The translations under genes were made by a program, and so were the position numbers. From NCBI GenBank assembly GCA_002415025.1, contig DIBR01000031.1:37091-55262 (forward strand): 18,172 nt of DNA, read 5' to 3'. Source of the DNA: Spongiibacteraceae bacterium UBA5047. GTDB taxonomy: Bacteria > Pseudomonadota > Gammaproteobacteria > Pseudomonadales > Spongiibacteraceae. Shown here piece by piece: positions 13,673 through 18,172 of this stretch; the first letter of the stretch is position 1; every line of letters starts with the position of its first letter. The notes beneath the pieces were generated by a model. That model saw only the letters and a program-made list of their open reading frames with translations, ran no database searches and was not told the origin of the DNA.

Positions 13673-15931
13673 ATGATATCCGCGCGACTAATTTGCCGCA
13701 GGTCGGCTGGCTACCGGCTATGCCTTGCCGCCGTTACCTTCGTATTTGCCAACCCGCTGCTGGCGGCGAGTGTTGCACTGGAGGAAGTGGTGGTTACCGC
13801 CCAGCGCAAGGCCGAGTCCCTGCAGGACGCGCCTATCTCCATCGCCGCCTTCTCATCCGACGCGCTGGAGAAAAAAGGCATTTTCAATCTGGTGGATCTT
13901 CGCGCCAATGTGCCCAACCTGCAAATGACACCCCACCCCAATAGCGCCACCACAGCGCGGGTGTACCTGCGCGGGGTGGGCAATAACGACGACCAGATTA
14001 CCCAAGACCCCAGTGTAGCCATTTACATGGACGGCGTGTACCTCGCGCGCAACCTCGGGCTCGCCCAGGAAGTGGCGGACATCGAGCGGATTGAAGTTCT
14101 GCGCGGCCCGCAGGGAACGCTCTATGGCCGCAACGCGACCGGCGGCGCCATTAACGTGATTACCCGCGCGCCCACCACCGAAGCGCTGGAATTTACCCAG
14201 TCGCTCAGTGCTGGCAACGATGGTTATTTTCGCAGTAAAACCAGCTTGAACCTGCCGCTGGGCGATCGTCTGGCGGCCAAGCTGGCCTATATGAGCATGC
14301 AGCAGGACGGCACCATCGACAATAGCGGCAGCGGGGTTGAGCGCTTCGGTGACCGCGACCGCGAAGCTTACCGGCTGGATCTGCTGTGGCTGGCCAACGA
14401 CAACATTGAGCTGCGTTACAGCTACGACGCCTCCCAGATTGACGACACCCCGCCCTTTGTTGAGCGCGTGCCGCTGCATCCCAATGAAGCCGGGCGCCCC
14501 AATGCGGGTTCGCCGTCGGTGGAAAACCTCAAGGCCAATGACGTTACACCTTCGGGCCATGCGCTGAGTATCAAGTGGGCGCTGAGCGACACTCTGGAGC
14601 TGAAATACATCGGCGCCTATCGCGAGCTGGACAACTTTACCCACCAGAACTATCACGCTGGTGAGCGCGGCGACCACGCCACCTTTATCACCGAGTTCAC
14701 GATTGAGCAGGAACAGACCAGCCACGAACTGCAATTGCTCGGGCAGGCCTTTTCTGATCGACTGGATTATGTGGTCGGGGTGTATCAGTTTGAGGAAAAT
14801 GCCGACAGCTTTGATACCACCGAAGTGCCGGAGTTTGATATCGACCTGACCGGCGATGGCATCAACGACGCCCGCGCCAGCATACTCGCCGAGCGTGACG
14901 TGACCATTGATAACCGCGCCAGTGCGCTGTTCGGCCAGGCAATCTACACCCCCGAGTGGCTTGAAAGCCGCTTGCACCTGACCTTGGGCTGGCGCACCTC
15001 GCGCGACAGTCGCGAAGCGACCCTGCGCAACACCAACACCCTGCGCAATATCACCGTTGCCGGCGGACTGCCCCTGCCCTTTCCGACGCCGCTGGAACTG
15101 ACCCTGGCCGACCCTCCCGGCCGTGGCGATCGCGATTTCAGCAACAGCAGCCCGTCTTTTGTCATCGCCTATGATCTGAACGACAGCACCAATGTTTACG
15201 CCAAGTGGGTGAAAGGCTACAAAACCGGCGGTTACAACGTGCGCGCCAGCTCCGTCGAGCGTTTTAACGCGGGCTTTGATTCCGAGCAACTGGTGTCAAC
15301 CGAACTCGGCGTAAAGGGAGAGTATCTCGACCGCCGCTTGCGCCTCAATCTGGCCGTTTTTTCTGCTGACTATGATGACATTCAGGTCAACGTACAGACC
15401 AATCCGAACGATCCGACCGTGACCGACGTGCTGAACGCAGGTCAGGCGGTTATCGATGGTGCCGAGCTGGATGTCACCGCACTGCTGGGCGAGTCGCTGA
15501 CCCTGAATGTGAGTTACGGCTATCTCGATGCGGATTACGAAGAAGTGCGTGATCAGCAAGGTCGCGATGTTACTCACGAGTTTCGCTTTGTAAACGCACC
15601 CCAGCACAGCGCCACTATCGGCCTGGATTACAGCATCAGCGCCATCGGTTTTGCCGATGCCCGCCTGTCCATCGACTACAGCTGGCAGGCGGACAAAATT
15701 GAAAGCAGCAATATCAGCGACGGCCACTACATTATCGACAGCTACGGCCTGTGGAATGCGCGCTTCTCGCTGGCCGATATCGCTGTACCCGGGGGTGGTC
15801 TCGATGCCGCCTTGTGGGTGCGCAATATCACTGACGAGGAATACTACGTCTCGCATTTCAATGCGCTGTTTCCCTCTGCCATTTTTGGTGACCCCCGCCG
15901 CTACGGCATTGACCTGACTTACCGGTTTTAA
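13673..15931 (+). CDS. TonB-dependent outer-membrane receptor
   Basis: The 752-residue protein has a basic-hydrophobic signal peptide with likely cleavage after the AA at residues 31-32. A TonB box-like segment LEEVVVTAQRK (36-46) is followed by a plug domain (about 50-165) that ends with the conserved 'VLRGPQGTLYGRNATGGAINVITR'. A long beta-barrel follows, ending in 'RRYGIDLTYRF' with the C-terminal Phe required for outer-membrane assembly. Such receptors import scarce ligands using TonB/ExbBD energy. This 'EEVVVTAQRKAESLQDAPISI' class is abundant in marine and sphingomonad-type bacteria and includes transporters for carbohydrates, aromatics and siderophores. No substrate can be given. GGGAG lies six bases before the ATG. 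Several palindromes upstream suggest specific control. Confidence 0.95.
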   Translation: MISARLICRRSAGYRLCLAAVTFVFANPLLAASVALEEVVVTAQRKAESLQDAPISIAAFSSDALEKKGIFNLVDLRANVPNLQMTPHPNSATTARVYLRGVGNNDDQITQDPSVAIYMDGVYLARNLGLAQEVADIERIEVLRGPQGTLYGRNATGGAINVITRAPTTEALEFTQSLSAGNDGYFRSKTSLNLPLGDRLAAKLAYMSMQQDGTIDNSGSGVERFGDRDREAYRLDLLWLANDNIELRYSYDASQIDDTPPFVERVPLHPNEAGRPNAGSPSVENLKANDVTPSGHALSIKWALSDTLELKYIGAYRELDNFTHQNYHAGERGDHATFITEFTIEQEQTSHELQLLGQAFSDRLDYVVGVYQFEENADSFDTTEVPEFDIDLTGDGINDARASILAERDVTIDNRASALFGQAIYTPEWLESRLHLTLGWRTSRDSREATLRNTNTLRNITVAGGLPLPFPTPLELTLADPPGRGDRDFSNSSPSFVIAYDLNDSTNVYAKWVKGYKTGGYNVRASSVERFNAGFDSEQLVSTELGVKGEYLDRRLRLNLAVFSADYDDIQVNVQTNPNDPTVTDVLNAGQAVIDGAELDVTALLGESLTLNVSYGYLDADYEEVRDQQGRDVTHEFRFVNAPQHSATIGLDYSISAIGFADARLSIDYSWQADKIESSNISDGHYIIDSYGLWNARFSLADIAVPGGGLDAALWVRNITDEEYYVSHFNALFPSAIFGDPRRYGIDLTYRF

Positions 15932-15941
15932 TCTGCAGAAA

Positions 15942-15973
15942 GCGCCGCAGGTCGTTTTGCTACAGCGCGGCGC
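15942..15973. terminator. Inverted repeat at the receptor / 657-residue gene convergent junction
   Basis: GCGCCGC (15942-15948) and GCGGCGC (15967-15973) are perfect 7-base arms with an 18-base loop containing GTCGTTTTGC. The repeat spans the 28-base gap between the two convergent stop codons and enters the last codons of the minus-strand gene. Its right arm overlaps the left arm of the stronger 12-bp hairpin by two bases, so the two structures could compete. It may be part of a bidirectional terminator. Confidence 0.35.
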
Positions 15974-17933
15974 GCTCGCAAGCCCAGCTTGCGAGCGCCA
16001 TTTCCTGCACCGCCTCTACTTCTTCAACCGGAATGGTATCGAGCCTTGGCTGATGCAAGGGTTCGTCGTGAAAAATGTAGAGCCGCGAGGCCAGCTGTGC
16101 AAAGGGCAGTGATGATTCGCCGTAGCGTTCACCGCACTGCTGGGTAGACACTTGCACACCGAGCCCCCAATCCTGACCGCTGTCGTTGTTGGGGTTGTAA
16201 AAATACACGCGCATTTCGTTGGTTTGGTCCAGCGCAACGCGGAGCAAAGTGATGGCGTGCCAGCCCACAAAGCGACCGTTGCTGTCGGTGACCGCCAGAC
16301 CCGCAGGCTGCGGGTGAATCACGGGGCGGTTGCCATTGTAGTAAGGGTGGTAACTGGCAAAAAAGTGACGCACGAAGCGCTCGTAGTCTTTCAGCTTGCC
16401 GGTGTGGATATCAACGGCGATGGCAAACTGGCGGCCCACCCACCAGCCATGAAACTCCGGGTTGACCCAGCAGTGCGGATCTTCTCCCCGGTCGGCGCAG
16501 CGCCGTCCCATTTCCAGATAAATACGGTCCAGATGGGGCACCAGCAAGGTGGAAACCGGGTCGTTGTCCAGCGGTATGCCCATGGCTAGCCCAGCCGGCA
16601 GCTCGGCGGAGTCGACCGGGTCGCCTTCGAAGGTCATCACCAGCCGATCGTACTGCGCGGTCTGGGCAATTAAATAAAGCAGGTAGTCGGGGTCGCTGAA
16701 CGACCACATGGAAATTGCGCGCGCCGCCTGACAGGTGGGGTTATTGCCCTGGCCGATTCCCAGTGGCTGGCCCAGTACGGAAATGGTGCCGGCGAGCAAA
16801 AAGACTGAGGGCGGGTGGCGCTCGCCAAACACACGGCCGAGCAAGCCCGCGTTATCGGCCGACAGTGACAGCCCCACTTGCCGCCACAGGCCCGGCGCGA
16901 TGGGTGGCATAAAGAGCACGCCGCGTTCCAGCATCATCGCCAACCCGTAGAGCGATTGCGCCGTTTCCGGGAAAATGGCCTCGCGTATCAGGGTATTCAC
17001 CAGCTCCGAGTAGCAGCGCAGGCTGTCCAGACCGGTGTTGCTAAGGCCGAGGCAATCGGCCAGCAGTTCCGGGCGCTCCTGCTCCTGTGTCCAGCGCAGA
17101 AAGTCGGCGTGATAGTCGGACACCAGCCCCACATCGTGCATCGCACGGGCAAAACCGTAGGCTTCCTGCTGCAGGGCATTGAAGTCCATGGCGGCGAGGC
17201 GTTCCCGGTAGGCAGGCAGCCCGGGGTCTTCGCGACAGCCCTGGGTTGGCCCGTATAAAGCAGAGATAAGCCGGTCGGCGCCGAGCCTGGCGTCGCCCAC
17301 TGTTTGCTCGCCGTTCGCCAGACTGACCGCGATCTGGGTGATCATGGTTTTTGCATTGTCGACCTGAATCGGGCGTTCGCCCAGAATGCGCCAGATCTCC
17401 TGACAGAGGCTCCCAAGAATATCTTCAAAGCCGATATGAGAGGCCATATACAGAAAAAGCGCGTCGACGGCTTGATTCAGCTGACTGTCCTGCTGCCGGG
17501 CGGTTTCGTTGCGCGCACTCATAAACACCCGGCCCAGATTGTGGGCCAGCACCTGCGTAAGATAGTGTTTTGCCTGCTCGGCGGAAAAGCCCGGCCGCAC
17601 ATAGTCGCCGTTGGCAACGGCCAGCAAGCGCAGCAGGTTGATGCACTCAATGCAGACGGTGTTGCTGTCGGGTTGTTCGAGCGTGTGGCGCACCAGGCTG
17701 GCAACCAGTGCCTGTGGCTGATCCCAATCGGTCTGGTTGAAAATTCCGGCGCGGTCGAGAGCAGGCGCCTGTCGATATAAAAGCTCGATGCCCTGTTCCT
17801 GTACAAGAACGCGTTGGGACAATTCGAGCACCGGCGCTACGTGACTGACCTTGGTTAAGGGCTCAGCCCGCTCCATGGTTTCGATGGCTTGCTGCAATGA
17901 TGCCAGTGCGCCCAAGGTTGGTGATTCCGTCAC
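15960..17933 (-). CDS. Unrecognised 657-residue protein with papain-like Gln-Cys-His-Asn arrangement
   Basis: I do not recognise a named family. Residues 1-350 look all-helical and acidic, without signal peptide or clear membrane segment. Residues 380-630 contain 'GIGQGNNPTCQAARAISMW' with Gln395 and Cys401 (Q-x5-C, the same spacing as Gln19 and Cys25 of papain). Then come 'GRFVGWHAITLLRV' with His559 and 'MRVYFYNPNNDSGQDWG' with Asn580, reminiscent of papain's His-then-'NSWG..WG' order. I infer a cysteine peptidase, amidase or transglutaminase-like fold, not proved. The start is GTG with GGAG five bases upstream. An alternative is Met20, which lacks this support. The gene appears to be a single unit, converging on the receptor gene, with a perfect TATAAT about 120 bases upstream. 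Its last 12 codons lie in a perfect hairpin. Confidence 0.7.
   Translation of the reverse strand: MTESPTLGALASLQQAIETMERAEPLTKVSHVAPVLELSQRVLVQEQGIELLYRQAPALDRAGIFNQTDWDQPQALVASLVRHTLEQPDSNTVCIECINLLRLLAVANGDYVRPGFSAEQAKHYLTQVLAHNLGRVFMSARNETARQQDSQLNQAVDALFLYMASHIGFEDILGSLCQEIWRILGERPIQVDNAKTMITQIAVSLANGEQTVGDARLGADRLISALYGPTQGCREDPGLPAYRERLAAMDFNALQQEAYGFARAMHDVGLVSDYHADFLRWTQEQERPELLADCLGLSNTGLDSLRCYSELVNTLIREAIFPETAQSLYGLAMMLERGVLFMPPIAPGLWRQVGLSLSADNAGLLGRVFGERHPPSVFLLAGTISVLGQPLGIGQGNNPTCQAARAISMWSFSDPDYLLYLIAQTAQYDRLVMTFEGDPVDSAELPAGLAMGIPLDNDPVSTLLVPHLDRIYLEMGRRCADRGEDPHCWVNPEFHGWWVGRQFAIAVDIHTGKLKDYERFVRHFFASYHPYYNGNRPVIHPQPAGLAVTDSNGRFVGWHAITLLRVALDQTNEMRVYFYNPNNDSGQDWGLGVQVSTQQCGERYGESSLPFAQLASRLYIFHDEPLHQPRLDTIPVEEVEAVQEMALASWACERAAL
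15972..15998. repeat. Perfect 12-bp hairpin inside the 3' end of the 657-residue gene
   Basis: GCGCTCGCAAGC (15972-15983), a CCA loop and GCTTGCGAGCGC (15987-15998) are fully complementary. It encodes most of the C-terminal 'ALASWACERAAL' of the minus-strand protein and lies 41 bases beyond the receptor stop. It could terminate receptor transcription, or be a REP-like element that has entered the coding end. It has the same 12-3-12 layout as the katG/SDR hairpin, and both stems carry GCTCGC, but they are not copies of each other. Confidence 0.6.
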
Positions 17934-18053
17934 AAAGACTCCAGGTTAAGACATGGGATTGATCAGACAGTCAGGTCGCGATCCCCTCACGTTTTAACAG
18001 ATCATGACCGCTGCTGTCGCATAAATTTACTGGAATTCGGCGTTGCGTCTGAA

Positions 18054-18059
18054 ATTATA
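18054..18059 (-). promoter_or_regulatory. Candidate -10 element for the 657-residue gene
   Basis: On the minus strand this reads TATAAT, a perfect sigma-70 -10, about 120 bases upstream of the GTG start. The -35 region at 16-18 bases is poor (GAATTT or close), so activation or weak expression is likely. No other hexamer in the upstream 240 bases is as good. Confidence 0.4.
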
Positions 18060-18123
18060 CGCTGGCTGGCGCAGATAAATTCCCTTTCGTCGCAGTCACA
18101 TTCGAAGTGAAATTTCCAAAAAA

Positions 18124-18172
18124 CTTAAGGCACCTCTGATTAATTCGGCAATGGCTCAGCGGAGTCTCTGGC
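18124..18172. mobile_element. Possible insertion-sequence end at the right edge
   Basis: From CTTAAG onward the sequence GGCACCTCTGATTAATTC (18129-18146) has the look of a terminal inverted repeat of a transposon. The general form 'GGCACCTCTGA' next to a palindromic target such as CTTAAG or TTAA is familiar from IS ends. Only 49 bases are present, with no transposase and no partner repeat, so this is a weak call from memory of the pattern. Confidence 0.22.

Noticed and set aside
13853..15289. Long open frame of 478 codons on the minus strand inside the TonB-dependent receptor gene
   Set aside because: It is wholly antisense to a clearly real receptor gene, has no ribosome site or domain, and its residue make-up is that of a codon-bias shadow.
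1..18172. CRISPR arrays, tRNA or rRNA genes, complete transposons, toxin-antitoxin pairs
   Set aside because: No regularly spaced repeats, cloverleaf sequences, transposase frames or small paired genes were found on either strand.

Overview
The window looks like chromosome of a marine-type gammaproteobacterium. The clues are a YebG protein behind an E. coli-type LexA box, a KatG catalase-peroxidase with an OxyR-like site upstream, a DUF541/SIMPL protein, and a TonB-dependent receptor of the long 'EEVVVTAQRKAESLQD' type common in Cellvibrionales/Halieaceae-like bacteria and sphingomonads. The lineage is inferred from gene style only. No rRNA, tRNA, CRISPR array or complete mobile element is visible.

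Region 1 (about 150-5540, all minus strand) is a compact signalling cluster. In transcription order it encodes an Rcp-type single-domain response regulator, a DoxX-like membrane protein, an 851-residue membrane histidine kinase (multi-pass N-terminus, CHASE-like sensor, PAS, HisKA, HATPase), a second Rcp-type regulator whose start overlaps the kinase stop (ATGA), and a soluble REC-HisKA-HATPase kinase. Three receiver domains and two kinases sit together without any DNA-binding or enzymatic output domain. They probably form a phosphorelay acting through protein contacts or on a distant target. yebG follows, with its own near-palindromic LexA box in the gap.

Region 2 (5650-9210) holds a CPA2/Kef-type monovalent cation:proton antiporter with a C-terminal TrkA-N domain, a NodD/NahR-like LysR regulator, and a divergent fatty acid hydroxylase/sterol desaturase family membrane enzyme. 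The LysR protein is the obvious candidate regulator of the hydroxylase. A nearly perfect 40-base palindrome with a T-run closes the hydroxylase gene.

Region 3 (9310-12600) holds a SIMPL-domain envelope protein divergent from katG. The 331-base gap between them contains an OxyR-like half site and an overlapping AT-rich palindrome.

Region 4 (12600-15935) has an SDR oxidoreductase divergent from a TonB-dependent outer-membrane receptor. The gap carries three inverted repeats that could be operators.

Region 5 (15960-17933) is a 657-residue protein that I do not recognise as a named family. Its C-terminal half has a papain-like order of Gln, Cys, His and Asn, which suggests an undescribed cysteine peptidase or transglutaminase-like enzyme with a large helical N-terminal half. 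This is the best candidate for something new here. Both convergent gene junctions (katG/SDR and receptor/657-residue gene) carry perfect 12-bp hairpins with 3-base loops, and a REP-like palindrome lies near the left end.
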